From an uncultured Oscillospiraceae bacterium (GTDB taxonomy: Bacteria > Bacillota > Clostridia > Oscillospirales > Oscillospiraceae): 24,192 nt of DNA. The stretch is taken from assembly GCA_910584805.1 (NCBI GenBank), contig CAJUCB010000001.1, positions 5,448 to 29,639 of the forward strand, read 5' to 3'. Positions 13,297 to 20,168 of the stretch are shown in pieces (position 1 is the first letter of the stretch; each line of letters begins with the position of its first letter). Under the pieces are notes generated by a model, which did not search any database, was not told where the DNA came from, and saw nothing but the letters and a program-made list of their open reading frames with translations. Made by a program: the position numbers and the translations under genes.

Positions 13297-14031
13297 GTGG
13301 AGACGATCCTATCATTGGAGCATTTTTCTAAACTTTACCGCAACGGCCGGGGGGCCAAGAACATCAGCTTCCCTGTGGAGCGGGGCCAGGTGGTGGGCCT
13401 GCTGGGCCCCAACGGCTCTGGAAAGACCACCATCATGAAGGCCATCACCGGCCTCACCAACCCCACCGAGGGGAAGGTGGAGGTGTTCGGCGCGGACATC
13501 ACCCGTGACCGGGAGGGGGCCTTGGGCAAGGTGGGGGCCCTTATCGAGCAGCCCGCCCTGTACGAGAGCCTCACCGCCTGGGACCACCTGACCATGGCGG
13601 CCCGGTACTACCCCCAGGTGGACAAGGCCCGGATGGAACATGTGCTGCAATTGGTGGGCCTGGGGGCCTATGCCAAGGAGCGCTGCGGCCGTTTCTCCCT
13701 GGGCATGAAGCAGCGCATGGGCTTGGCCCTGGCCCTGCTGTCCGAGCCGGAATTGCTGGTGTTGGATGAGCCCACCAACGGTCTGGACATCGAGGCCACC
13801 ATTGAAATCCGGGAGATCATCATTGCCCTGGCCAAGGAGAAGGGGGTCACCTTCCTGGTGGCCAGCCATTTGGCCTCGGAAATCGAAAAAATGTGTTCCC
13901 ACGTGCTGGTGCTCTATGAGGGGGAGATGATCTCCTTCGACACCAAGGAGGAAGCCCTGCGGCTGCATCCCTCCTTGGAAGATTACTTCCTGGACAAGGT
14001 CCGGGAGAAAAAGGGCCCTGTGGTGCTGTGA
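13297..14031 (+). CDS. ABC transporter ATP-binding protein (BcrA/lantibiotic-immunity type)
   Basis: The 244-residue ATPase energises the permease encoded next. It shows Walker A GPNGSGKTT (37-45), a Q-loop IEQPALYE, the signature FSLGMKQRMGLALALL, Walker B LLVLDEPTNGLD and a switch histidine in VASHLASE. The overall pattern matches single-domain ATPases of bacitracin (BcrA) and lantibiotic-immunity exporters, including the LSEPELLVLDEPTNGLD segment. The start is a GTG with AAAGGAG 9 bases upstream. The next gene begins 14 bases after the stop. The substrate is not determinable; peptide antibiotic removal is the usual role in this context. Confidence 0.92.
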   Translation: METILSLEHFSKLYRNGRGAKNISFPVERGQVVGLLGPNGSGKTTIMKAITGLTNPTEGKVEVFGADITRDREGALGKVGALIEQPALYESLTAWDHLTMAARYYPQVDKARMEHVLQLVGLGAYAKERCGRFSLGMKQRMGLALALLSEPELLVLDEPTNGLDIEATIEIREIIIALAKEKGVTFLVASHLASEIEKMCSHVLVLYEGEMISFDTKEEALRLHPSLEDYFLDKVREKKGPVVL

Positions 14032-14044
14032 GGAGGGAAACGGG

Positions 14045-14797
14045 ATGCAACAGTTTATTGCCAACTTGAAAAACGAGGGCTTCAAGCTCGCAAAACGAAA
14101 GAAATATTGGGTGTTCCTCATCCTGGGCTGCGCCGTCTCCATGGCCAGCGCCCTGCGGTTGCTGATCGCCAACTATATCACCGACGGCATGGTCTCCCGG
14201 GAGTCCATCTTGGGGGGATTGATGAACTCCAACCTCTTTTTCGTGATTATCTTCTTCCTGCCCCTCATGGCCATCATGGCCTCCTGCGACCTGTTCGTGG
14301 GGGAGGAGTCGGACCACACCATCCGCTTTTCCCTGATGCGTCCGGTGCGCCGGGAAAAGCTGTTTTTCTCCAAAGCCCTGGCGGTGTTCCTCCTGTGCGC
14401 CATTGACCTGGCGGTGATTTTCGTGGCCACCACCCTTACCCAGCTGATCCTGGGGGGGGGCACTGGGGGCATTGCCTCCAGCTTTGGGGCCTGTGTGCTG
14501 GACCTGGTCCCCCTGGCGGTGCTGGTGCTGTTCTTCGCCCTGGTGAACCAGCTGGCCAAGAGTTCCAGCTTGACGGTGCTGCTGTGTGTGGTGCTGTACT
14601 TAGGGCTGGTGGCCCTGGGCACCTACCTGCCCTCTGTGGGCGGCCTGGTGTTTGTGGGCTACCTGCGTTGGCACAACCTATGGATCGGCACCACCCTGCC
14701 CTTCCTGCCCATGCTGTCCCGGATCGGGCTGCTGGCAGGCTACGGCCTAGTGTTCGCCTGCGGCGGCTACTTACTCTTCGAGCGGAAGGAAGCGTAA
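14045..14797 (+). CDS. ABC-2 type permease
   Basis: The 250-residue membrane protein pairs with the ATPase just upstream. It starts MQQFIANLKNEGFKLAKRKK, typical of BcrB/lantibiotic-immunity permeases, and then has about six hydrophobic segments: one near 20-40, FFVIIFFLPLMAIMA near 60-80, one near 110-135, one near 140-165, one near 175-200 and a final one near 220-245. The cytoplasmic loop GEESDHTIRFSLMRPVRREK is characteristic of this permease class. GAGGAGGG precedes the ATG. It probably exports, or strips from the membrane, a hydrophobic or peptide compound. Confidence 0.88.
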   Translation: MQQFIANLKNEGFKLAKRKKYWVFLILGCAVSMASALRLLIANYITDGMVSRESILGGLMNSNLFFVIIFFLPLMAIMASCDLFVGEESDHTIRFSLMRPVRREKLFFSKALAVFLLCAIDLAVIFVATTLTQLILGGGTGGIASSFGACVLDLVPLAVLVLFFALVNQLAKSSSLTVLLCVVLYLGLVALGTYLPSVGGLVFVGYLRWHNLWIGTTLPFLPMLSRIGLLAGYGLVFACGGYLLFERKEA

Positions 14798-14804
14798 TCA
14801 AACC

Positions 14805-15950
14805 ATGTACAAAAAGATCACCCTCCGCCAGCGATTCCTTCAGACCGGCCTGTTGATGCTCCTGCTCTCCCTGCTCATCGGCGCCGGCCTGAGCGTCACG
14901 CTCCTGGTGCTCTTTTCCGCAAACAACCCCCGGGGGGAGGAATTCCTCTATACCCTCCTGCGGCTGTTGGCGGGCCAGCTGGAAGGCCCCGGGGGGATGC
15001 TGCCCTATATCATCCTGGGGGTGATCCTGCTGTGCCTGGCGGTGGCCATCGTGTGTGTGGCCCTCACCTCCCGGCTCACCGGGCGCCTGTCAGCGACCCT
15101 AAAAACCCTGCGCCAGGCGGCGGACAACCTGCGGGTGGGGGACTTGAACTTTGAGATTTTGAGCTGTCCCGAGCGGGAGCTGGATGAGCTGTGCCAGTCC
15201 TTGGAGAGCGTCCGGCGGCAGATGAAGGAGGCCGCCGCCAAGCAGGCCCGGGCCCAGCAGGAGCGGGGCTTGCTGATGGCCAACCTCTCCCATGACCTGC
15301 GCACCCCCATCACCGTCATCAAGGGCTATGTGGAGGGGATCAAGGACGGCATCGCCGCCACCGAAGAGAAGCGGGCCCATTATTTGGAGACCATTTACAA
15401 CAAGACCTTGTCCCTGGAACAGCTGGTGGGGGACATGCGGGACTTTTCCGAATACGAGCTGGGACGGATGCAGTACCAGTTCGAGACAGTGGACCTCACC
15501 GCCTTTTTGCTGGACCTCTCCGAGGAGTACCGCTTGGAGCTGGAAGGGGCGGGGATGGGCTTCCGGGCCCAGCTTCCGGACCGGCGGGTGCCGGTGCTGG
15601 CGGACCCCCGGAAGCTGAAACGGGTGCTGGACAACCTGATCTCCAACGCCGTGAAGTATGGCCGTCCAGAGGGGGGCGTGGTCCTCTCTGCCCAGCGCTA
15701 CCAGGGCGGGGTGATTGTCCAGCTGTCGGACAACGGCAAGGGCATCAGCCCCCAGGCCATGGAGCATATCTTCGACAGCTTTTACCGGGAGGACACCGCC
15801 CGGAGCAGCAAGGTCCCCGGCAGCGGCCTGGGCCTTGCCATCTGTAAAAGTATCCTGGAGAGCCACCGGGGGAAAATCTGGCTCACCAGCCGGGAGGGGG
15901 AGGGCACCGACGCCTTCCTCTACCTACCATTGACAAAGGAGGCCGTGTGA
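14805..15950 (+). CDS. Sensor histidine kinase
   Basis: This 381-residue kinase has two membrane segments (about 15-40 and 67-90) enclosing a short outside loop of about 27-30 residues, a HAMP linker, and a transmitter domain: H-box NLSHDLRTPITVIKGYVEG with H163 as phosphorylation site, N-box LDNLISNAVKYG, G1 DNGKGIS, F-box FDSFYRED and G2 GSGLGLAICKSI. The small outside loop suggests that it senses through the membrane or through a partner, such as the ABC permease or the exported paralogs. It starts 7 bases after the permease and overlaps the regulator gene by one base, so all three are coupled. Confidence 0.93.
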   Translation: MYKKITLRQRFLQTGLLMLLLSLLIGAGLSVTLLVLFSANNPRGEEFLYTLLRLLAGQLEGPGGMLPYIILGVILLCLAVAIVCVALTSRLTGRLSATLKTLRQAADNLRVGDLNFEILSCPERELDELCQSLESVRRQMKEAAAKQARAQQERGLLMANLSHDLRTPITVIKGYVEGIKDGIAATEEKRAHYLETIYNKTLSLEQLVGDMRDFSEYELGRMQYQFETVDLTAFLLDLSEEYRLELEGAGMGFRAQLPDRRVPVLADPRKLKRVLDNLISNAVKYGRPEGGVVLSAQRYQGGVIVQLSDNGKGISPQAMEHIFDSFYREDTARSSKVPGSGLGLAICKSILESHRGKIWLTSREGEGTDAFLYLPLTKEAV

Positions 15951-16642
15951 TGAATATCCTCATCATTGAAGACGACCAGAGCGTGGGGGAGCTGGAACGG
16001 GACTATCTGGAAATGAGCGGGGGCTTCCACTGCACCCTGTGTACCGACGGCACCGTGGGCCTCCAAGAGGCCCTGGCAGGGGATTGGGCCATGGTCATTG
16101 TGGACGTGATGCTCCCCGGCCTCAGCGGCTTTGAAATCTGCCGCCGCCTCCGGGAGGAGAAGGACGTGCCGGTGATGATTATCTCCGCCCTGGCAGACGA
16201 CATCGACAAGGTCCGGGGGCTAGGCTTGGGGGCGGACGACTACATTACAAAGCCCTTTAGCCCCAGCGAGCTGGTGGCCCGGGTGAAGGGCCACATCCAG
16301 CGCTATCAGCGCCTGGTGGGGGGCCGGGAGAAGCCCAAGGAAGGGGTTCTGCACATCCGTGGCTTGGAGATCGACCGGGCCGCCCGGCGGGTGTGGGTGA
16401 ATGGCCGGGAACAGACCATGACCGGCAAGGAGTATGACCTGCTGCTGTTCCTGGCGGAGAACCCCGACACTGTGTTTTCCAAGGACCGTCTCTTCAGCCG
16501 GGTCTGGGGCACCGATGCCTGCGGGGACCCCTCCACGGTGACGGTACACATTAAACACATCCGGGACAAAATCGAGACCAACCCCGACCATATCCAGTAT
16601 ATTGAGACGGTCTGGGGGGTGGGCTACCGCTTCCGGGGATAA
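15950..16642 (+). CDS. OmpR/PhoB-family response regulator
   Basis: The 230-residue regulator is the partner of the kinase just upstream. The receiver domain shows the acidic pair EDD near residue 7, the phosphoacceptor D52 (VIVDVMLPG), the conserved SA of IISALADD and the lysine of YITKPFSP. The C-terminal winged helix (about 130-230) contains MTGKEYDLLLFLAENP, SKDRLFSRVWG, STVTVHIKHIRDKIE and YIETVWGVGYRF. The ATG at 15950 overlaps the kinase stop in TGATG and has AAAGGAGG upstream; an in-frame GTG at 15947 is less likely. Likely targets are the exported paralogs and the ABC genes of this cluster. Confidence 0.95.
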   Translation: MNILIIEDDQSVGELERDYLEMSGGFHCTLCTDGTVGLQEALAGDWAMVIVDVMLPGLSGFEICRRLREEKDVPVMIISALADDIDKVRGLGLGADDYITKPFSPSELVARVKGHIQRYQRLVGGREKPKEGVLHIRGLEIDRAARRVWVNGREQTMTGKEYDLLLFLAENPDTVFSKDRLFSRVWGTDACGDPSTVTVHIKHIRDKIETNPDHIQYIETVWGVGYRFRG

Positions 16643-16656
16643 CGCCCCCATAATAA

Positions 16657-16696
16657 AAAAGCCCTCCGGTGACCTACCTGTCGCCGGAGGGCTTTC
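16657..16696. terminator. Strong bidirectional terminator after the two-component genes
   Basis: A stem of 16 pairs (from 16658-16669 with 16684-16695, continuing inward through one wobble pair) has TTT on the plus strand and a longer T-rich run on the minus strand. It separates the regulator gene from the converging 80-aa gene. Confidence 0.9.
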
Positions 16697-16698
16697 CC

Positions 16699-16941
16699 TT
16701 ATGGTTTCTTGGCTTTCTTCGCCGCCTGGCGGCGGGCCTGCTCCTTGTCCACTTCCTCCTCCATCCAGAGGAAGAAATCCAGGCTGTCCATGTCGTGGGC
16801 AGGGGGGATGCGGGGGGTGCCGTCGTCCGCTTCCGGGGCGGCGTCCACTTCCCCCTCCTCGCCCAGGTCCATGAAGCCCAGGGCCGCCAGGTCAAAGGCG
16901 TCGGCGGGGAAGAGCTGGTCCTCGTCGGGGAATTTTGCCAT
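16699..16941 (-). CDS. Small acidic hypothetical protein, 80 aa
   Basis: The product begins MAKFPDEDQLFPADAFDLAA, is very acidic through residue 65 (FMDLGEEGEVDAAPEADD and DMDSLDFFLWMEEEVD), and ends in a basic tail (ARRQAAKKAKKP). No domain is recognised; the charge split suggests a flexible or partner-binding protein. AAGGAGG lies 10 bases before the ATG at 16941. The reading frame is open for 300 bases further upstream, but that part overlaps the lipoprotein gene and has no ribosome binding site, so the short form is chosen. It is 65 bases downstream of the lipoprotein gene, perhaps on the same transcript. Confidence 0.65.
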   Translation of the reverse strand: MAKFPDEDQLFPADAFDLAALGFMDLGEEGEVDAAPEADDGTPRIPPAHDMDSLDFFLWMEEEVDKEQARRQAAKKAKKP

Positions 16942-17006
16942 GGTGGGGGTGCCTCCTTGTGAGAATGAATCTTCTGGGACTAGGATACCACAGCTTGGGG
17001 GGATTG

Positions 17007-17546
17007 TCACGGGTTTTCGCTGGCAGCTTCGGGGGCGGCGTTTGGGTGCTGAGTCTGGAAGTAGTAGGCCACAACGCCGTTGAGGGTTTTGGATTCCTCC
17101 CAATAAAGGGTAATGGCATAGATGTAGTTGCCTGCGCTCAGGTCCAGGAGCTGTACCACCGTATCTTCGCGGATGTCCACCCGGATGGGCAGCGGCGTCC
17201 CCTCCGGCTGGGCACCCTGTGCCAGGGCATCTGCATCCCAACGACAGACGGTGACCCGGTCCGGGTTACCGACAAATTGCAGGGCGACAGCGGGGGCTTT
17301 GATGGATGGCATGTTCTCCCGGCATTGCAGCGGGTCGCCGCCGCAGGCCTCTATGTGCTTTGCGCTGCGGCTTCGGGATGGATAAAACCAAAACCAGGCA
17401 TACGTGCCCAGCATGGCCTCCACCGCGTTGCCGTTGTCATGCAGGTAAAGCGGGGGAGGTGGAGTGCCGGATGCTTCGGCACTGGCGCAAGCGGTCAAAG
17501 CCAAAGCACAGGCCATCGCAGTGAGAATCGCGAGCCATGTCTTCAT
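17007..17546 (-). CDS. Putative lipoprotein of unknown function
   Basis: The 179-residue product has a lipoprotein signal: MKTW, a hydrophobic stretch, and the lipobox LTAC ending at C20, so it should be lipid-anchored on the outer face of the membrane. The mature part contains an aromatic stretch (YAWFWFYPS), scattered cysteines and, towards the end, strands such as TVVQLLDLSAGNYIYAITLYW that suggest a beta-sandwich. No family is recognised. The ATG at 17546 is chosen because AAAGGAGG lies 8 bases upstream; the upstream GTG is part of that spacer. Confidence 0.75.
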   Translation of the reverse strand: MKTWLAILTAMACALALTACASAEASGTPPPPLYLHDNGNAVEAMLGTYAWFWFYPSRSRSAKHIEACGGDPLQCRENMPSIKAPAVALQFVGNPDRVTVCRWDADALAQGAQPEGTPLPIRVDIREDTVVQLLDLSAGNYIYAITLYWEESKTLNGVVAYYFQTQHPNAAPEAASENP

Positions 17547-17576
17547 GTTGCGCACCTCCTTTGCTCATTTTGCTTA

Positions 17577-17605
17577 ACCATACCACAATTTCGATGAAAT
17601 GTCAC
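17577..17605 (-). promoter_or_regulatory. Promoter of the lipoprotein gene
   Basis: On the minus strand GTGACA (17600-17605) and TATGGT (17577-17582) are 17 bases apart, about 30 bases before the start codon. Confidence 0.65.
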
Positions 17606-17631
17606 GGATTTGCGTAGTTTTATGTTACTTC

Positions 17632-17660
17632 TTGTCCCTTAGAGAGGCTTGTGGTATACT
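17632..17660 (+). promoter_or_regulatory. Promoter of the zinc-ribbon remnant
   Basis: TTGTCC (17632-17637) and TATACT (17655-17660) are 17 bases apart on the plus strand, divergent from the lipoprotein promoter. The only thing downstream before a terminator is the small broken reading frame at 17680. Confidence 0.65.
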
Positions 17661-17679
17661 GGTGGCAGGAAAAACGGAA

Positions 17680-17813
17680 ATGCCCTGCCAGTTTTTGGCC
17701 TGTCCCAGATCTCCAAGGGCCAGACCACCGCAAAGCTGCTGGTGTTCGGGGTCTTGGCCGCGGGGGATGCGGGGAAGGCCTGGGTGTGTGAGGACTGCGG
17801 AAGCAAATTTTAA
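17680..17813 (+). pseudogene. Frameshifted zinc-ribbon mini-protein
   Basis: Read from about 17690 in one frame, the DNA encodes VFGLSQISKGQTTAKLL, a short hydrophobic stretch, then AWVCEDCGSKF and a stop at 17811. The ATG at 17680 (MPC) is in another frame; one extra base near 17688 would join them into a protein of about 44 residues starting MPCPVFG and ending CEDCGSKF. That looks like a two-knuckle zinc ribbon in which the first CPxCG has become CPVFG. A promoter and a terminator flank it, so it was probably once a real gene. Both the missing base and the lost cysteine point to decay. Confidence 0.45.
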
Positions 17814-17827
17814 GAGATGGAACCACC

Positions 17828-17865
17828 AAAGCGGCCTCCAGGACAGTTGCCTGGAGGCCGCTTTT
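17828..17865 (+). terminator. Terminator after the zinc-ribbon remnant
   Basis: A perfect 15-bp stem (17828-17842 with 17850-17864) with a 7-base loop ends in TTTT on the plus strand. It may also stop the converging PASTA-like gene. Confidence 0.88.
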
Positions 17866-17884
17866 CAGACGGTTGAAGAGGGTT

Positions 17885-18340
17885 TCACTTTTTTGGTGTA
17901 GCCGCCATCCCCTGCTCAGGCAGCGCGTGGTAGTGGATCACCACCTGGGTATCCGCCGGAACCCACCTGCCTGGGGCATACGCTGTGTCCCCGCCGACGG
18001 AGACGGCGTCTACGTCCCCCTCTGTGTGCCCGTGGATGGAGATGGGTTCCACCTGGCCGTCTTTTGTGATACACTTGGTGACCAGGTCTGGCAGGGGCTG
18101 GGCCTGGATGCTGGTGAAGCCGCATTGCTTAAATTTTTCTATCACCTTTGTGTAAGGCTTCCCCACAAAGGCGTGGGAGGGGGCGGGGACCCAGGCCTCC
18201 CCTTGGTGCGCCGCCTGGATGAGCACCCGCAGCAGGGCCAGGCAAATAATACAGGCCACAACAGAGCATAGTAGGATACAGAGGTATTTCTTCACGGGTT
18301 TCTTCGGGTTGAACCGCGTATAGCTGCGGGAATATGCCAT
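17885..18340 (-). CDS. Membrane-anchored PASTA-like protein
   Basis: The 151-residue product has a basic N-terminus (MAYSRSYTRFNPKKPVKKY), one membrane segment (about 21-43) and an outside domain of about 100 residues. That domain has a PASTA-like pattern: GKPYTKVIEKFKQCGFTSIQ (helix and strand), then ITKDGQVEPISIHG, and a final strand TQVVIHYH. PASTA domains bind peptidoglycan fragments or beta-lactams, but a single divergent copy may do something else. The ATG at 18340 is preferred over one five codons upstream because GAGGGGG lies 6 bases before it. It is divergent from the XRE gene. Confidence 0.65.
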   Translation of the reverse strand: MAYSRSYTRFNPKKPVKKYLCILLCSVVACIICLALLRVLIQAAHQGEAWVPAPSHAFVGKPYTKVIEKFKQCGFTSIQAQPLPDLVTKCITKDGQVEPISIHGHTEGDVDAVSVGGDTAYAPGRWVPADTQVVIHYHALPEQGMAATPKK

Positions 18341-18379
18341 ATCCTTCCCCCTCACTGTGCCGGCAGTTTGTGTCGTTTC

Positions 18380-18445
18380 ATTCTACTTTTGCTGAAAAAT
18401 AGAATGATATTCTATAAAAATAACATGGAAGGATTCTTTTGTCAA
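18380..18445. promoter_or_regulatory. Divergent regulatory region with ATTCTA/TAGAAT repeats
   Basis: ATTCTA occurs at 18380-18385, and TAGAAT-GAT-ATTCTA forms a 15-base palindrome at 18400-18414. On the minus strand TTGACA (18440-18445), 17 bases, TATTTT (18417-18422) would be the promoter of the PASTA-like gene, placing the palindrome at its start site. The neighbouring XRE protein is the natural candidate to bind it (inference). Confidence 0.55.
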
Positions 18446-18473
18446 TATTCAGGCTGGAATTCGATTTTTCTCC

Positions 18474-18479
18474 TATAAT
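18474..18479 (+). promoter_or_regulatory. -10 element of the XRE gene
   Basis: A perfect TATAAT lies 31 bases before the TTG start at 18511. No clear -35 is seen at 16-18 bases, so the promoter may depend on an activator or be weak. Confidence 0.5.
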
Positions 18480-18510
18480 AAGCGTCAACAAAGTACAGGA
18501 GGGACTCTGT

Positions 18511-18849
18511 TTGATTGGCGAGAGATTATATGACCTCAGAAAAGATGCGGGCCTCACCCAGGATGAACTGGCCGCGATCCTGAATATCAACAAGCACTCC
18601 ATCTCCTCCTATGAGCGGGAAAAGAGTGAGCCCCCGGATGCCATCAAAATCGGGATTGCGAAGTATTTCCACGTCTCGGTGGACTATCTGCTGGGGCTGA
18701 CGGATGACCCCAACGTCTACAGCACCCAGAACAATATCCTGCGCCTGCCCAGCAAGCTCCCCGCCCAAGCCCGGGAGAGCATCCAGGACTACGCCAGCTA
18801 TCTAACCCACAAATACCTTTCCAGCGACCAGAGCGCCACAAAAAAGTGA
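18511..18849 (+). CDS. XRE-family regulator
   Basis: The 112-residue protein has an N-terminal Cro/CI-type HTH (GERLYDLRKDAGLTQDELAA, ILNINKHSISSYEREKSEPP, then AKYFHVSVDYLLGLTDDP) and a helical C-terminal region (LPAQARESIQDYASYLTHKY) that probably dimerises. The TTG at 18511 is chosen because AGGAGG lies 10 bases upstream and the protein then starts exactly at the HTH. The open frame runs back to 18439, across the predicted start site. It likely controls itself and the divergent PASTA-like gene through the TAGAAT/ATTCTA sites. Confidence 0.85.
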   Translation: MIGERLYDLRKDAGLTQDELAAILNINKHSISSYEREKSEPPDAIKIGIAKYFHVSVDYLLGLTDDPNVYSTQNNILRLPSKLPAQARESIQDYASYLTHKYLSSDQSATKK

Positions 18850-18920
18850 GCCGTCCACCCCAGCTTTTTTGCAAAAGATAGACAAATTTCCGCGATATGC
18901 AATAAAAATCCAAATTTCCC

Positions 18921-18949
18921 TTGACAAATGAATGAAAATGCACTAAAGT
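18921..18949 (+). promoter_or_regulatory. Promoter of the dap-lys operon
   Basis: A perfect TTGACA (18921-18926) is followed after 17 bases by TAAAGT (18944-18949; 4 of 6). The start site near 18956 lies just upstream of the riboswitch. Bases 18850-18920 show nothing else. Confidence 0.7.
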
Positions 18950-18957
18950 ATGTGCAA

Positions 18958-19135
18958 ACCAGAGATAGAGGTAGCGCTTCGCCAAGAGTAACCGGCGCCA
19001 ATGCCTTGCAGGGCAGGGCCGGGGAAAGGGGCTGGCGCCGAAGACGGTTCCTGCTGCAACGGGGGCCGGGCTGGGCGGACAAACTAAGAGTTGTCCGACT
19101 GTCGCAAATGAACATTTGCGGAGAGCTATCCTTGA
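18958..19135 (+). ncRNA. Lysine riboswitch (L box) aptamer
   Basis: The RNA binds lysine and switches off the genes below. Signature parts are in order: GATAGAGG (18964-18971) for P1 and the start of P2, AAGAGTA, GGGGAAAGG, GGCGCCGAAG, a P4 hairpin GGACAA/TTGTCC, and ACTGTCGC with a P5 hairpin CGCAAATG/CATTTGCG followed by GGAGAGCTATC, closing P1 (GATAG with CTATC at 19126-19130). Its position ahead of dapA fits exactly. Confidence 0.95.
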
Positions 19136-19206
19136 TATAATATGCGCCTGCTGTGGTGCTGTCTTATGATCAAGCGTGCTTTCTCCGAAGCCTGCTTGAT
19201 TTTTTT
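19131..19206 (+). terminator. Riboswitch expression platform: antiterminator and terminator
   Basis: The terminator pairs ATCAAGC (19169-19175) with GCTTGAT (19194-19200) around an inner GCTT/AAGC stem and ends in seven T. The alternative antiterminator pairs CTTGATATAA (from 19131, directly after P1) with TTATGATCAAG (19164-19174), which takes away the left arm of the terminator. With lysine bound, P1 is stable, and its possible extension into 19132-19133 would oppose the antiterminator. Confidence 0.85.
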
Positions 19207-19253
19207 GGTTTTTATCGGGCAGTACATCTTAAATTTTGCAGGAGGAACGAACG

Positions 19254-20147
19254 ATGAAGCCCCAAACCCCCATTTTCCAAGGAATTGCCACCGCCCTTGT
19301 CACCCCCACCACCCCCCAGGGCGTGGACTATGACCGCTTCGGCACCCTCATCGACTGGCAGATCGCCCAGGGCATCAACGGCCTGGTGATCTGCGGCACC
19401 AGCGGCGAGAGCTCCACCCTCTCCGACGACGAGCACCGCCGGGTGATCGCCTATGCCGTGGAGCGGGTCAACGGCCGGGTGCCCGTGATCGCCGGCACCG
19501 GCAGCAACGAGACCGCTTACGCCATGGAACTCACCAAGAGCGCCTGCGCCGACGGGGCGGACGCTGTGCTGGTGGTGACCCCCTATTACAACAAGACCAC
19601 CCAGAAGGGCCTGGTGGCCATGTACAGTGCCATCGCCGATGTCAGCACCAAGCCCGTGATCCTTTACAACGTCCCCAGCCGCACCGGCATCAACATCGAG
19701 CCCGCGACTTATGCTGCCCTGGCGGACCATCCCCGGATTGCCGCCATCAAGGAGGCCAACAGCGACATCTCCAAGATTGTGGAGGCCTTCTCCCTGGTGG
19801 GCGACAAGCTGGATATTTATGCCGGCAACGACGACCAGATCGTCCCCATCCTGGCTATGGGGGGCAAGGGCTGCATCTCCGTGCTGTCCAACGTGATCCC
19901 CGCCCAGACCGTGGCCATGGCAGACAAGTTCTTCGCCGGGGACCTGGCGGGCGCTGCCAAGCTCCAGTGTGACTTTATGCCCCTGGTGCGCTCCTTGTTC
20001 TGTGAGACCAACCCCATCCCCGTCAAGGCCGCTATGGCTGCCATGGGCTATTGTGAGAACTACCTCCGCCTGCCCCTGGTGCCTATGGAGGAGGATCATT
20101 ACCAGACCATGCTGACGCGGATGCGTGCCCTGGGTATCCAGGTCTAA
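19254..20147 (+). CDS. dapA: 4-hydroxy-tetrahydrodipicolinate synthase
   Basis: DapA condenses pyruvate with aspartate semialdehyde, the first committed step to diaminopimelate and lysine. The 297-residue TIM-barrel protein has the usual motifs: GTSGESSTLSDDEH (E. coli has GTTGES, so one threonine is a serine), VVTPYYNKTTQKGL, the catalytic tyrosine Y138 in LYNVPSRTGI, and the Schiff-base lysine K166 in AAIKEAN. The ATG at 19254 has GGAGG upstream; a longer reading from 19236 has no ribosome binding site. It is controlled by the lysine riboswitch just before it. Confidence 0.97.
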   Translation: MKPQTPIFQGIATALVTPTTPQGVDYDRFGTLIDWQIAQGINGLVICGTSGESSTLSDDEHRRVIAYAVERVNGRVPVIAGTGSNETAYAMELTKSACADGADAVLVVTPYYNKTTQKGLVAMYSAIADVSTKPVILYNVPSRTGINIEPATYAALADHPRIAAIKEANSDISKIVEAFSLVGDKLDIYAGNDDQIVPILAMGGKGCISVLSNVIPAQTVAMADKFFAGDLAGAAKLQCDFMPLVRSLFCETNPIPVKAAMAAMGYCENYLRLPLVPMEEDHYQTMLTRMRALGIQV

Positions 20148-20168
20148 GCGGGAAGATTGGAGGATTTT

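Noticed and set aside
11765..13315. 516-codon antisense frame over paralog 2
   Set aside because: Same GC-bias effect; the sense frame has a signal peptide, ribosome binding site and a paralog.
16942..17241. N-terminal extension of the 80-aa acidic protein
   Set aside because: It overlaps the lipoprotein gene on the same strand in another frame and has no ribosome binding site; AAGGAGG marks the start at 16941.
17599..17901. 100-codon plus-strand frame over the zinc-ribbon remnant
   Set aside because: It runs through the 15-bp terminator; the alternative frame ending CEDCGSKF is far more protein-like.
19134..19139. TATAAT after the riboswitch aptamer
   Set aside because: No -35 at a usable distance, and these bases are explained by the antiterminator arm.
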